From an uncultured Rubrobacteraceae bacterium (GTDB lineage Bacteria; Actinomycetota; Rubrobacteria; Rubrobacterales; Rubrobacteraceae), in assembly GCA_902806085.1 (NCBI GenBank), contig CADCVH010000042.1, forward strand, positions 1 to 38,705: DNA of 38,705 bases, given 5' to 3'. The notes beneath the pieces are model-generated. The model did not search any database. It worked only from the letters and a program-made list of their open reading frames with translations, and was not told the origin of the DNA. Below are positions 23,063 through 31,595 of this stretch, piece by piece; position 1 is the stretch's first letter, and each line of letters starts with the position of its first letter. A program made the position numbers and the translations under genes.

Positions 23063-24067
23063 CTACACGCCGGCGAGGCAGGCCTCTGATGCCCGGGCGG
23101 CGAGGCGGGCGCCGGTCTTGCCCTTCGCGGCCTCCTTGCCGAGCACCTCTTCGAGCCGGTCGGGGAAGTTGGTGAACATGCCGTCGACGCCGACGGAGAT
23201 GAGCTTCTCCATCTCCGGCGTTTCGTTGACGGTGTAGGGGTGGACGTCCAGGCAGCGGGCGTGGGCGGCGTCCACGAGGGGTTTGTCCACGTCGGACTTC
23301 GAGGGGCCAATACCTACGGCGTAGGACGCGGTCGCGTCCAGCTTTGCCTGTATCGTCCCGCTCGTCTCGGAGCCTGAGAAGAGCTGGATGAGGGGGAGGG
23401 ACGGGTCGAGGGCGTGGACCTTCTGCAGGCTGGCGGGGGAGAAGGATTGGATCAGGACCTGCCACTTGTCCGCAGCCGGCTTCGTCAACCCGTACTCGTC
23501 CATGAGGCGCAGCAGCTCCTCCTCCATGCCCGGCGCGGACTCGGGGCTCTTGGTCTCTATGTAGTAGTTGGTGCTCTTGCGGTACTCCTGGAAGACCTCT
23601 TCGAGCGTCGGGATCCTCAAGCCCACGTACTCGGGCTGCGCGTACTGCGGGTAGGCCTGGTTGAACCAGGTCCCGACGTCGCACGTCTTGATCTGGGCGA
23701 GCGTCTTCTCGCGCACGAGCCCGGTGCAGTCGCCCGGCGCGGACTCGGCCGTCGGGCGCGCCGTCCTGTTCAGCGTCTCGTCGTGGAGCACCACGAGCAC
23801 GCCGTCTCGGGTGAGCTGGAGGTCCTGCTCGATGTAATCCGCGCCCATCTTCAGCGCGAGGTCGTAGGCCGGGATGGTGTGCTCCGGCGCGTACCCGGAC
23901 GCCCCCCTGTGCCCGACGTTCAACACCGGCGCGTCCTCCGCCGGCTTCTTGGCCGCCGACGCCGGCCCGGCGATGAGCAGCGCGGCGGCGAGCACCGCGG
24001 CGGCGAGCACCGCCGCAAGGACCGCCGCGAGCGCCATCGCGAAGATTCCCGACCTCACGTTGTTCAT
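23063..24067 (-). CDS. glpQ: Secreted glycerophosphodiester phosphodiesterase
   Basis: This protein of 334 residues has a long, alanine/leucine-rich signal peptide (about 1-38) and a GDPD TIM barrel: V-G-H-R-G-A-S-G-Y-A-P-E-H-T (about residue 52), E-Q-D-L-Q-L-T-R-D-G-V-L-V-V-L-H-D (catalytic Glu/Asp/His, about 80-95), Y-I-E-T-K-S-P and I-Q-S-F-S. It hydrolyses glycerophosphodiesters (phospholipid head groups, possibly teichoic acids) to glycerol-3-phosphate plus alcohol. The ATG has GGGAGG upstream and lies 3 nt after the esterase-like gene, with which it forms an operon. The signal peptide core contains a 15-bp tandem duplication. Confidence 0.92.
   Translation of the reverse strand: MNNVRSGIFAMALAAVLAAVLAAAVLAAALLIAGPASAAKKPAEDAPVLNVGHRGASGYAPEHTIPAYDLALKMGADYIEQDLQLTRDGVLVVLHDETLNRTARPTAESAPGDCTGLVREKTLAQIKTCDVGTWFNQAYPQYAQPEYVGLRIPTLEEVFQEYRKSTNYYIETKSPESAPGMEEELLRLMDEYGLTKPAADKWQVLIQSFSPASLQKVHALDPSLPLIQLFSGSETSGTIQAKLDATASYAVGIGPSKSDVDKPLVDAAHARCLDVHPYTVNETPEMEKLISVGVDGMFTNFPDRLEEVLGKEAAKGKTGARLAARASEACLAGV
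23982..24011. repeat. 15-bp tandem duplication in the glpQ signal-peptide coding region
   Basis: GCGGCGGCGAGCACC occurs twice head to tail (23982-23996, 23997-24011), which lengthens the hydrophobic core in frame. Confidence 0.85.
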
Positions 24068-24070
24068 CCC

Positions 24071-25225
24071 TTACCTCCCAGTCCGTAGTTGTCCGTTCTC
24101 CACGCCCAGCGCGACCACGCGCGTCACCTGGCCGGCGCTGAAGTTGTCGTCGCTCTGCAAGAGCAGCGTCCGCCTCCCGCCCGGCAGCCGGGGCCCGAGC
24201 GCCAGGCTCTCGTAGTTGTCCAGCAGCGGGTTCGGCTGTGTACCCGGCGTCGTCGCGCCGCCCGTCGGGCAGTTCGCCACGTCCACCAGCAACTCCTTCT
24301 CCACGGGCTCGAGGCCCGGCGCCGCGAGGCTCGGCTCGTCGGAGACGTCCTCGGCGCCGTCGAGGGAGACGCGGAAGACCCGCACCGTGTTCCCGACGCC
24401 GGACCGGAAGCCCCGCTCCAGCACCAGAAGCCCGTCCTCCGAGAGCGCGACGATCTCGACGACCCCCAGCCCCGGCTCGGTGAGGTAGAAGAACTCCTCG
24501 ACCGGCCGGAACCCTCCCGGGTCGCGGTCCTCGTAGCGCAGGATGCGGATGCGGTCGCCGCCATCGGCGGTCTCCCCGTCCGCGAGGAGGAAGCCCTCGT
24601 TCGCGGTAAACAGGCTGCGCCCGTTCGGGCTCAACGAGAGGCTCTCGAACGTCTGGTTACGTTGCCCTTCGCCCCCCGGCGCGACCTCGAACTTCTGGGG
24701 CACGGGCAGTTCCTCCAGGAGGTTGCCGTCGAGGTCGAAGCGCCGGATCGAGGGTTCCGTCTCGGAGGAGGCGAGCAGGTCGCCCCTGCGGGTGAGCACC
24801 AGGCCCTCGCCATCGAAGTCGGAGGCGGTGAGAGGCCGGCCGTCAGCGTTCCTCAGGGTGGTGACGTCCAGGATCTCGGGCGTGCCGAGGTGCTCTTTTA
24901 CCGGAATTCGCAGCGTGTAGAAGCGGGCCTCGGAGGCGGCGGTCGGGCCATTGTCCACGAGGCTGTAGTAGGTGCCGTGGCGTCCCCCGTAGGCCAGGGC
25001 GGAGAGGCCGCCGACGCTCGTGCCCTCGTAGGTCCGTTTGTTGAGGGCGTCTGAGAACCCGAGGAAATCCACGCCGGCGGCGCAGTCCGGGGCCTCCGAA
25101 CCCGGCTGGGCCGCGGTCGCATATCCCGGCACCGCGAACAGCGACGCGTAGGCGGCCAGGATGGCGACGAGCAGCGCCGCGGGTAGCCTTGCGTCCAGGG
25201 ACCTTGCTCGATAGTTCCGGGTCAT
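24071..25225 (-). CDS. Secreted esterase-like activity of phytase family protein
   Basis: This protein of 384 residues has a signal peptide (about 1-38) and a beta-propeller-like domain of the phytase-like esterase family (PF13449). Patterns include G-L-S-A-L-A-Y, L-V-D-N-G-P-T, F-D-G-E-G-L-V, E-S-L-S-L-S-P-N-G-R-S-L-F-T-A-N-E-G, and N-Y-E-S-L-A-L-G-P. Members are predicted extracellular phosphatases or phytases; the exact substrate is unproven. The ATG has GAGAGGAG upstream. It is the first gene of an operon with glpQ (3-nt gap) and has a PHO-like promoter about 165 nt upstream. Confidence 0.82.
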   Translation of the reverse strand: MTRNYRARSLDARLPAALLVAILAAYASLFAVPGYATAAQPGSEAPDCAAGVDFLGFSDALNKRTYEGTSVGGLSALAYGGRHGTYYSLVDNGPTAASEARFYTLRIPVKEHLGTPEILDVTTLRNADGRPLTASDFDGEGLVLTRRGDLLASSETEPSIRRFDLDGNLLEELPVPQKFEVAPGGEGQRNQTFESLSLSPNGRSLFTANEGFLLADGETADGGDRIRILRYEDRDPGGFRPVEEFFYLTEPGLGVVEIVALSEDGLLVLERGFRSGVGNTVRVFRVSLDGAEDVSDEPSLAAPGLEPVEKELLVDVANCPTGGATTPGTQPNPLLDNYESLALGPRLPGGRRTLLLQSDDNFSAGQVTRVVALGVENGQLRTGR

Positions 25226-25270
25226 GCTATCGCTCCTCTCGGGCGTTCGGTGGGGAGTAACGCCCCCGCC

Positions 25271-25294
25271 GGGGCCGGGGCCGGGGCCGGGGCC
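25271..25294. repeat. Four GGGGCC hexamers in the leader of the esterase-like gene
   Basis: GGGGCC is repeated four times on the plus strand, inside the 5' leader of the esterase-like gene (template strand). Four G4 runs could form a G-quadruplex. Confidence 0.7.
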
Positions 25295-25396
25295 AGGGCA
25301 CCCGCGCCGGTCACGGCCGCGAGCCCGTCAGAAATTTGCGTCTGGAGGGCCCCACCCGCATCCCCCTTCCGGGTGACCGTCGGACAACTGCGGTAG

Positions 25397-25456
25397 AGCG
25401 TACTGATTCTCAAAGGAGCGCGGGTTACATGCGGGTAAATTCTGCGTAAAAGGTTG
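25397..25456 (-). promoter_or_regulatory. Esterase-glpQ promoter with three 11-nt PHO-box-like repeats
   Basis: Plus-strand units are GTTACATGCGG (25424-25434), GTAAATTCTGC (25435-25445) and GTAAAAGGTTG (25446-25456). The minus-strand -10 TACGCT is at 25397-25402, 21 nt away. Confidence 0.75.
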
Positions 25457-25481
25457 CGCAGGGTCCCGCCGTTTCAGACGT

Positions 25482-25514
25482 CGGGGCGTCCCTCCGACTC
25501 GGAGGGACGCCCCG
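25482..25514. terminator. Perfect 14-bp hairpin after phoX
   Basis: CGGGGCGTCCCTCC (25482-25495) and GGAGGGACGCCCCG (25501-25514) pair fully around a 5-nt loop, 30 nt past the phoX stop and just before the next PHO-like promoter. No T-tract follows on the minus strand. Confidence 0.7.
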
Positions 25515-25544
25515 TTGGTTCCGCGAGGTTGGTTTTGCGCGTCC

Positions 25545-27053
25545 CTATGCCAGGGGGACGCCGAGGCGGTCGTAGGCGGCGGCCTCGAGCTGGCTCATGC
25601 CGTTACGCTCTGCGGCCTCGGAGAGCTCGCCCGAGACCTCCGGGCGCAGCCTCTTCGGGGGCTCGGCCGTTGCCATCTGGCGCTGGCGGCCGGCGTCGGG
25701 CCGTTTGAAGGGGCCCCAGATCGCGTACGTTATGCCGGGGCTCTGGATGTTGACGAAGAACGTCTGACCGTCGGGCGAGAAGGTCGGGCCCGCGAACTCC
25801 GAGCGCTCGCCGGGGTCGCCGGCCGGGACGCCGGGGGAGCTCTGGAACGGGACGCGGTTGTTCGCGAAGACGTAGGAGCGGCCCTCCGGGGTGAAGCCGA
25901 TGATCCTGTTGCCGAAGTCGCCGTCCTCGGCAACCCACAGATCGCCCCAGGGGGTGACGGTGATGTTGTCCGGGCTCTGGAGGCGGTTCACGTCCGTGCC
26001 CTCGTAGAAGAGCTCGATGGTGTTTGTCGAGGGGAGGTAGCGGAAGATCTGGCCCAGGCGACGCTCACCGCCGGCCGTGTCGTCGAACCAGAAGGCCCCG
26101 CCCTTGAAGAACGCGCCCTCCAGGCGGTTAAAGCGGGTGGCGTCGATGGCCAGGGCGTCGTCGCGCGGGGTCTCGGGGTTCACCGTGATCCAGCGCATCG
26201 TGAACCGCTGGCCCTGCTCTATAAAGTCCGCGTCGCGCGGCGCCTCGTCGAGCTTGGCGACCTGCAGGGTGCCGCCCTGCTGCAAAGCGCCCGGACGGGC
26301 GCGGCGGTTGTTGGGCAGGAAGCGGTAGAGGTAGCTGCGGCGGGTGTCGAGGTTCGGATCGTCGTCGTCGATCAGGCCCTCGAAGTCGTCCTCGGTGAGG
26401 TAGGCGATCCCCGTCCTTGGGTCTATGTCCACGGCCTCGTGGGAGAACCGGCCCATCTCCCTGATCGGGGTCCTGGACAACTCGTTCTCGGGGTCCCTGG
26501 GGTCGACCTCGAAGACGTAGCCGTGCTCCTGCTCGCCCGTGGTCGTGCGGTCCTCCTCGCAGGTCAGCCAGGTGCCCCAGGGGGTGCCGCCGCCCGCGCA
26601 GTTGTTGACCGACCCCGAGGAGGTGACGTAGGACCGGATCACCCGCCGGTCCGGCCCCACGACGACGGCGGTCGTGCCGCCGACCTGGGTCGAGTCGTAG
26701 GGGTTCCTGCCCTCCAGCGGGTTCGCGTCCGACGTCCTTAGCTCGTGGTTGCGAACGAGGATGGTTCTGTCGCCCCTACCGGCGATGGCAACCATGCCGT
26801 CGTGGTCGCCGGGGACCGGCGTGCCGTCCGAGAGCTTCGAGCCCTCGCGCGAGATCACACGATATTTGAAGCCTTCGGGAAGGTCCAGCATACCCCTGGG
26901 GTCCGACTGCGTCGGGCCGTAGCCGGCCCGGCCCCCGCTCTGCTGCGCCAGCGCCTCCCCGGAGCCGAACAGCAGGGCCGCCGCCCCGAGTCCCCCCGCC
27001 CCCAGAAAACTCCTCCTGCTGACCCGCCTGTCCCAGTTGCCGCCGATGCTCAA
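25545..27053 (-). CDS. phoX: PhoX-type alkaline phosphatase (DUF839)
   Basis: This protein of about 502 residues has a canonical Tat signal, R-V-S-R-R-S-F-L-G (about residues 11-19), then the PhoX pattern in order: L-D-L-P-E-G-F-K-Y-R-V-I-S, D-G-M-V-A, L-V-R-N-H-E, T-C-E-E-D, G-R-F-S-H-E-A, L-T-E-D, P-D-N-I-T-V-T-P, and F-S-P-D-G-Q-T-F-F-V-N. PhoX enzymes are Ca2+/Fe3+-dependent phosphomonoesterases induced by phosphate limitation. The TTG at 27053 is chosen because GGAGGAGGG sits 7 nt upstream and the Tat signal begins there; the longer open frame runs through the promoter. Confidence 0.92.
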   Translation of the reverse strand: MSIGGNWDRRVSRRSFLGAGGLGAAALLFGSGEALAQQSGGRAGYGPTQSDPRGMLDLPEGFKYRVISREGSKLSDGTPVPGDHDGMVAIAGRGDRTILVRNHELRTSDANPLEGRNPYDSTQVGGTTAVVVGPDRRVIRSYVTSSGSVNNCAGGGTPWGTWLTCEEDRTTTGEQEHGYVFEVDPRDPENELSRTPIREMGRFSHEAVDIDPRTGIAYLTEDDFEGLIDDDDPNLDTRRSYLYRFLPNNRRARPGALQQGGTLQVAKLDEAPRDADFIEQGQRFTMRWITVNPETPRDDALAIDATRFNRLEGAFFKGGAFWFDDTAGGERRLGQIFRYLPSTNTIELFYEGTDVNRLQSPDNITVTPWGDLWVAEDGDFGNRIIGFTPEGRSYVFANNRVPFQSSPGVPAGDPGERSEFAGPTFSPDGQTFFVNIQSPGITYAIWGPFKRPDAGRQRQMATAEPPKRLRPEVSGELSEAAERNGMSQLEAAAYDRLGVPLA

Positions 27054-27128
27054 GACGTATTCCCTCCTCCAACCGAAATCGCGCGAGCGCTTTCGGTCCT
27101 CTGCGCGTGGTCGTTCCAACGGGGGGAA

Positions 27129-27199
27129 AGTATAGGGAGGGACACGCGTTTGCAGGTTAACCAACCGAAAACTTTAGGTTAAATCCGAGAAACCCTAAG
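27129..27199 (-). promoter_or_regulatory. phoX promoter with 11-nt PHO-box-like repeats
   Basis: Plus-strand units are GTTAACCAACC (27156-27166), GAAAACTTTAG (27167-27177) and GTTAAATCCGA (27178-27188), with a fourth, weaker unit GAAACCCTAAG (27189-27199). The minus-strand -10 TATACT is at 27129-27134, 21 nt away. Confidence 0.82.
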
Positions 27200-27223
27200 G
27201 AGCCGGCGGATGCCTCGAAAAGA

Positions 27224-27253
27224 CGGCGGGGCCCGCCTCAGCGAGCCCCGCCG
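27224..27253 (-). terminator. Rho-independent terminator of the second phoX gene
   Basis: CGGCGGGGC (27224-27232) and GCCCCGCCG (27245-27253) form a 9-bp stem; on the minus strand it is followed by TCTTTT. Confidence 0.75.
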
Positions 27254-27286
27254 GGTGGCGGATCGGGATTTCCGGTTCGGCCTAAG

Positions 27287-28941
27287 CTAGGCGCTCGGAC
27301 CGTTGCCGAAGTTCTTGGAGTTGTCGCCCTCCCGCTTCGCGAAGGGGCCGTAGATCGCGTAGGTCACAGCCTGTCCTCCGGGAGGACCTTCGATGCCGCC
27401 GCCGCGCTCGCCTTGCTGGTTCACGTAGAGCGTCTGGCCGTCGGGGTCGAAGCAGGCGCCGCAGAACTCGGTGTCGTTTGAGACGGTCTGGGCGAAGTTG
27501 TAGATCTCGCCGCCCTGCGTCACGCCGCGGATGAACTGCTCGCCGGGGCCGTCCTCGCACAGGAAGATATCCTGCGTCTGCGGAACTATCGTGACGTTGT
27601 CCGGGTTCTCCAGCTGGTTGCGATCCGTCGAGATGTAGATCAGGGTGAGCGCCTCGCGGCCCGGATCGTGCTCCCACACCTGCCCGAGGTTCTGCGGCCC
27701 CCCGGTGGTGCAGTCGAAGTAGACCTTCGCGCCCTGCCCGACGCCCGAAACCCAGATGCCTTCCCCTGGCGGTCGAAGTAGGCGGCGCCGTTGTCCTGGG
27801 CCTGGATGCGGGTCGGGGTGAAGTTGGGGACCCGGTCGCGACGGTTGTCCGTATCGTCGTCGTGATCCGGCTCGGGAACCGGCACCCACTCGACGGGGAA
27901 GGGCACGCCGACGGTAACGACGGCGTCGGCGTTGAAGTGGGGCTGGCCTTTTATCGCGAGCGCCTCCAGCGGCCCCGTCGTCTCGGCGAGACTGCCGGAC
28001 TGGCCGACCCGCCCGTCGGGAATGTAGCGGTAGAGGCTGGACCCGATGGTGCCGCGGATGGGATCGGCCTGGAGGCTGCGGTCCTCGGTCTGGTACAGGA
28101 TGCCCGAGCGCCACGCGGTGGCCTCGTGGACGAAGCGGCCCATCTGCGGAATCGGCACGGCCTTGACCGGGCCGTCGCTCATCGCGTCGACCTCGAAGTT
28201 GTAGCCGTGCTTCAGGCTGTCTTCCCCGGTCCCCGTGCGCTTGACGACCTCTTCGCAGGTCATCCACTTCTTGAACGGCAGCTCGCCGCCGGCGCAGTTG
28301 GTGGACGTGCCGCCGAGGATGTTGAAGCTGTCGACGACCCCGTATTCCCGGGCCTCCTGGCCCCGGGCGTCCCTGCTCCGGGTCTGCCGGACCACGAGCT
28401 TGGTGCAGCCGCCGAAGGCCGTCTCGTCGTACTCGAACGCAGGGCCGGTCGTGACCTTGATCTCGCCCGGCCGTTCACGGTTCTCGTGGTTGCGGATGAG
28501 GATGGTCGTACCCCCCGTAGGGTTGACACCTCCCCCGGCGTCGGGGTAGGCGCCCATCGCGTCGAAGATGCCGGGCGTGGGGTTGCCGTCTCGCTGCGGG
28601 TCGCCCCGACGCGAGATGGTCTGGAAGTTGAACGCCGCCGGCAGGCGCAGGGAGTTCTCCCCGTCGGTCTTCAAGACGAGCGGGCCGTAGCCCGTCGCCT
28701 GCGGCACCTCTTGACCCAACGCCGCCCGCGCCCCCAGAGATTGCAGCGGCCCGTTACCGAGCATGAGCGCCGCCGCGCTCATCCCCCCGATGCCTAAGAA
28801 AGCCTTGCGGCTCAACCGGCCCGGTTTGGACTCCGAGTAGTATCCGGACAGGATCGTCCGTCGACCGGGTCGAAAGTCCGGCGCCGGTATCGCGGGTCGG
28901 TACCCGAAGGCCGCCTCGGGGGTCTCGCGGCGGACGCACAT
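27287..28941 (-). pseudogene. Second PhoX-type alkaline phosphatase, interrupted by a one-base frameshift
   Basis: The N-terminal part (28941 to about 27768) has L-R-L-P-A-A-F-N-F-Q-T-I-S, L-I-R-N-H-E, T-C-E-E and G-R-F-V-H-E-A; the C-terminal part (about 27763 to 27287) has P-D-N-V-T-I-V-P, F-L-C-E-D-G and F-D-P-D-G-Q-T-L-Y-V-N. Together they form a full-length PhoX. The frames join at a C4 run (27764-27767): one extra C restores A-A-Y-F-D-R-Q-G-E-G-I-W-V. A sequencing error or a real lesion are both possible. The Tat motif is S-R-K-A-F-L rather than S-R-R. The true start is unclear and no PHO-like repeat is found upstream, unlike the other phosphatases. Confidence 0.82.
28834..28863. repeat. 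30-bp dispersed repeat, copy 1 (start region of the second phoX)
   Basis: It matches 35805-35834 in the same orientation with one mismatch (28841 T, 35812 C). Here it lies in the presumed start region of the frameshifted phoX gene. Confidence 0.85.
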
Positions 28942-29016
28942 CCCTGTCGGCGGGCGACATTCCGGATCGATGCCTGCCGAGGCCCGGACCGCGAAGCGCG
29001 GCCAGAGGGGCGTTGT

Positions 29017-31422
29017 TTACCGGGGTGCCGGAGCGTCGGGGGAAATGTCGGAGGCCAGCGCGTACTCGACGGCCTCGTCGAAGGCCATAGACCTCCCGCG
29101 CTCCCGCCCGTCCTCCAGGGCCTCCTCACCCAACGCGGCGCGTGTCGCCGCCGCGTGCTCCTTGAGGGAGGGGTCGGGGTTGTAGAAGTTGTAGACGGGC
29201 GCCCCGACCTCCCGGAGCGAGGCCTCGGCCGCGCCGGACAGGACCGCCGAGCGCCCCGGCTCCCCGCCCAGCGCCGCGACCGCCGAGAGCGCCTCCAGGA
29301 AGTGCGCCAGGTTGGCCCGGTCTTTGGTCTGGCCGGAGAGCTCTATCCCTTCCCCGAGCGCGCGGGAGGCGAGCGCGAGGTCTTCGCGGGCGAGCGCCAG
29401 CTGGGCCAGGTTGTAGAGCGCGACGTAGGTGCAGAGCGGGTCCCCCCTGCCCCGGGCGGAACGTAGACCCGCCTCTACCTCGCGCTCCGCGGCCGTTGTG
29501 TCGCCTTGCGCCAGCTTTATCGTCCCGAGCCACACGTGGACTAGCGAGGCAAGCGCGTCCTCTCCGTCGGGGCGCTCCAGAAACGGGAGGGCCTCCTCCA
29601 TGCACGCCCGTGCCCTTACGAAATCGCCGTGGACCATCCGCGCCAGCCCCGTGCCGGCCGCGGCGTAGCCCGCTCCGATCGCATCTCCTTCCCGCCGGGA
29701 GAGTCGGGCCCCTTCCTTCCAGCGCCCTTCGGCGGTGTCGTGGTCGCCTTGCACATAGGCCATCGCCGCCGCGACCGGTAGCACCCGGGCGCGCACCCGG
29801 GGGGAAAGCGTCCCGGCGAGCGCGGCCTCCGAGAGCCGACGCCCCTCCCGGTGGTGGCCGCGGGCCCACCAGAACAGCCACAACGCCCAGCAGAACCGCC
29901 CGCCGACGTCCGCCTCGCCCCGCGCGAGCGCCCACGTCGCTGCCGCGCGCAGGTTGCCGTTCTCCTCCTCCAGGGCGTCGAACCATTCCCCCTGTTCGGG
30001 GCCCCACATCCGGGACGCGGCCCGCTCGGCCAGCGCCAGAAAGTAATCGGCGTGCCGGCGCGAGGCCTCCTCGACCCCGCCGCTACGCTCCAGCCTCCCG
30101 CGGGCGTACTGCCTGACCGGCTCGAGCATCGCGTAGCGCGTCGGGCCACCGCCGGCGGGGGAGGTGACGACCAGCGACTGCTCGACCAGGGCGCCGAGCC
30201 GCAGGACCACGTCCCCGCTCCCCCCCACCGCGTTCGCGCCGACGGCCTCCGCGCCGACGGCCTCCGCGCCGACGGCCTCCGCCGCCTCCAGGGAGAAGGT
30301 GCCGGAAAAGACGGAGAGGCGCCCGAAAAGCCTCTGCTCGTCCCCGTCTAGAAGGCCGTGGCTCCAGTCGAGCGTCGCCGCCATGGTGAGCTGCCTCTCG
30401 GGCAGGTCGCGCGCCCAAGCCACGGAGAGGGCCCCGTCCAGGCGCGAGAGGAGCGCCGCCGGGTCCAAGAACCTGGCCTTCGCCGCCGCCAGCTCCAGCG
30501 CGAGCGGCAGCCCCGCCAGGCGCCAGCAGATCGCCGCCACCGCCTCCGCGTTGCCCGAAGAGAGGCGGAAGACCGGGGAGGTCGCCCGGGCGCGCTCGAC
30601 GAACAGCGCCCCGGAGGCGGACTCAAGAACCTCTTCTTCGGACGGCGAACGCGTGGAGGCGGGCAGCGCCAGCGGGCCGACCGGGTACTCGTTCTCCCCG
30701 CGTACCCGCAGGGGGGCGCGGCTCGTGACGAGCACCGAGAGGCCGGGACAAGCCTCCACCAATGTCGCCACCTCCGCGGCAGCCCCCAGGACGTGCTCGA
30801 AGTTGTCCAGCACGAGCAGGAAAACCTTGTCTCCGAGGTGCGAGACCAGGGCTTCGACGGGGCTCCGGCCCTCCGCCTCGAGCACCCCCAGCGAGCGCAG
30901 CACCGCCGGGACGACCAGGGCGGGGTCGGCCAGGGGGGCCAGCTCGACGAAGGCCGTCCCGTCCGGGAAGAGGTCCGCGGCCTCCCTCGCCGTCTCCACC
31001 GCGAGCCGGGTCTTGCCGACCCCGCCCGGGCCCGTGAGCGTGACTAGCCGCACGTCGGGCCGCGCCAGCAGCCCCGCTACCCTCTCCAGATCCTCCTCGC
31101 GGCCGACCAGGGGGGTCGCGGGGCTCGGCAGCGCGGCGGGTCGCGGGGGGGGAGGAACGTCGGTGCCCCCGTCGCGACCGGGGAGGGCGGCGAACAGACT
31201 GTCCCTCTCGGCTTCGTCGAGCCCCAGGGCCTCCGCCAAGGAACGCACGGTGTGCGGGTAGGGTCGACGCCTCTGGCCGCGCTCCAGGGCGCCGACGGCG
31301 TTCGGGGAGAGGCCCGCGCGCGTCGCCAGCTCCTCCTGGGTGAGCCCGGCCTCCCGCCTCAGGGCGCGCAGGCGCCCGGCGAACGCCCCGGACGCTCCCT
31401 TTTCGGTCCCGCGCTTCTCCAC
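29017..31422 (-). CDS. XRE-type HTH / STAND ATPase / TPR regulator, paralog 1
   Basis: This protein of about 801 residues has an N-terminal XRE helix-turn-helix (about 12-70: [24 protein letters not shown]). A STAND/NB-ARC-like ATPase follows (P-loop [11 protein letters not shown] at about 130, Walker B-like [22 protein letters not shown]). The C-terminal half is TPR-like helical repeats. Such proteins are ligand-gated transcription switches (COG3903-type). A 15-bp in-frame repeat gives G-A-E-A-V copies at about residue 390. The GTG start is 7 nt after a TATGCT -10, matching both paralogs, so the mRNA is probably leaderless. It is divergent from a small basic protein. Confidence 0.87.
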   Translation of the reverse strand: MEKRGTEKGASGAFAGRLRALRREAGLTQEELATRAGLSPNAVGALERGQRRRPYPHTVRSLAEALGLDEAERDSLFAALPGRDGGTDVPPPPRPAALPSPATPLVGREEDLERVAGLLARPDVRLVTLTGPGGVGKTRLAVETAREAADLFPDGTAFVELAPLADPALVVPAVLRSLGVLEAEGRSPVEALVSHLGDKVFLLVLDNFEHVLGAAAEVATLVEACPGLSVLVTSRAPLRVRGENEYPVGPLALPASTRSPSEEEVLESASGALFVERARATSPVFRLSSGNAEAVAAICWRLAGLPLALELAAAKARFLDPAALLSRLDGALSVAWARDLPERQLTMAATLDWSHGLLDGDEQRLFGRLSVFSGTFSLEAAEAVGAEAVGAEAVGANAVGGSGDVVLRLGALVEQSLVVTSPAGGGPTRYAMLEPVRQYARGRLERSGGVEEASRRHADYFLALAERAASRMWGPEQGEWFDALEEENGNLRAAATWALARGEADVGGRFCWALWLFWWARGHHREGRRLSEAALAGTLSPRVRARVLPVAAAMAYVQGDHDTAEGRWKEGARLSRREGDAIGAGYAAAGTGLARMVHGDFVRARACMEEALPFLERPDGEDALASLVHVWLGTIKLAQGDTTAAEREVEAGLRSARGRGDPLCTYVALYNLAQLALAREDLALASRALGEGIELSGQTKDRANLAHFLEALSAVAALGGEPGRSAVLSGAAEASLREVGAPVYNFYNPDPSLKEHAAATRAALGEEALEDGRERGRSMAFDEAVEYALASDISPDAPAPR
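30236..30280. repeat. Three 15-bp tandem repeats coding for G-A-E-A-V in regulator 1
   Basis: GCGCCGACGGCCTCC occurs three times head to tail (plus strand), in frame. The two paralogs lack the expansion at this linker. Confidence 0.85.
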
Positions 31423-31429
31423 GGGAGGA

Positions 31430-31435
31430 AGCATA
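31430..31435 (-). promoter_or_regulatory. -10 box of regulator 1, leaderless arrangement
   Basis: The minus-strand TATGCT lies 7 nt before the GTG start. TTGCCG 16 nt further upstream is a fair -35. Identical spacing is found in front of regulators 2 and 3. Confidence 0.65.
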
Positions 31436-31460
31436 CCAACCGGGCGCGGCCCGGCAAGCC

Positions 31461-31523
31461 GCGCCCGCACGCCGCACACACGCCGCCCGCACACCGCCGA
31501 CTGTGCGTGCGGCGTGCGGGCGC
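31461..31523. promoter_or_regulatory. Large inverted repeat between regulator 1 and the small divergent gene
   Basis: A perfect 16-bp inverted repeat (31461-31476 with 31508-31523; arm begins GCGCCCGCAC) surrounds a 31-bp spacer holding more CGCAC / GTGCG copies. It lies between the two divergent promoters, where a shared operator is expected. The corresponding gap at 38540-38610 has similar GTGCGGG and CCCACAC elements. Confidence 0.6.
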
Positions 31524-31595
31524 TGTGCGTGGTGGTCCGTCGCCCCCGGCGGCAGACTTCCCGCAGACGGATACCCCGAGCGAAGGAGGAAGAGG

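Noticed and set aside
25471-25480. GTTTCAGACG as a further PHO-like unit
   Set aside because: It is out of the 11-nt register with the neighbouring block and has no second unit; it borders a terminator hairpin.
27054-27164. Longer N-terminus for phoX
   Set aside because: It would run through the -10 and the PHO-like repeats; TTG at 27053 has a strong ribosome binding site and starts just before the Tat motif.
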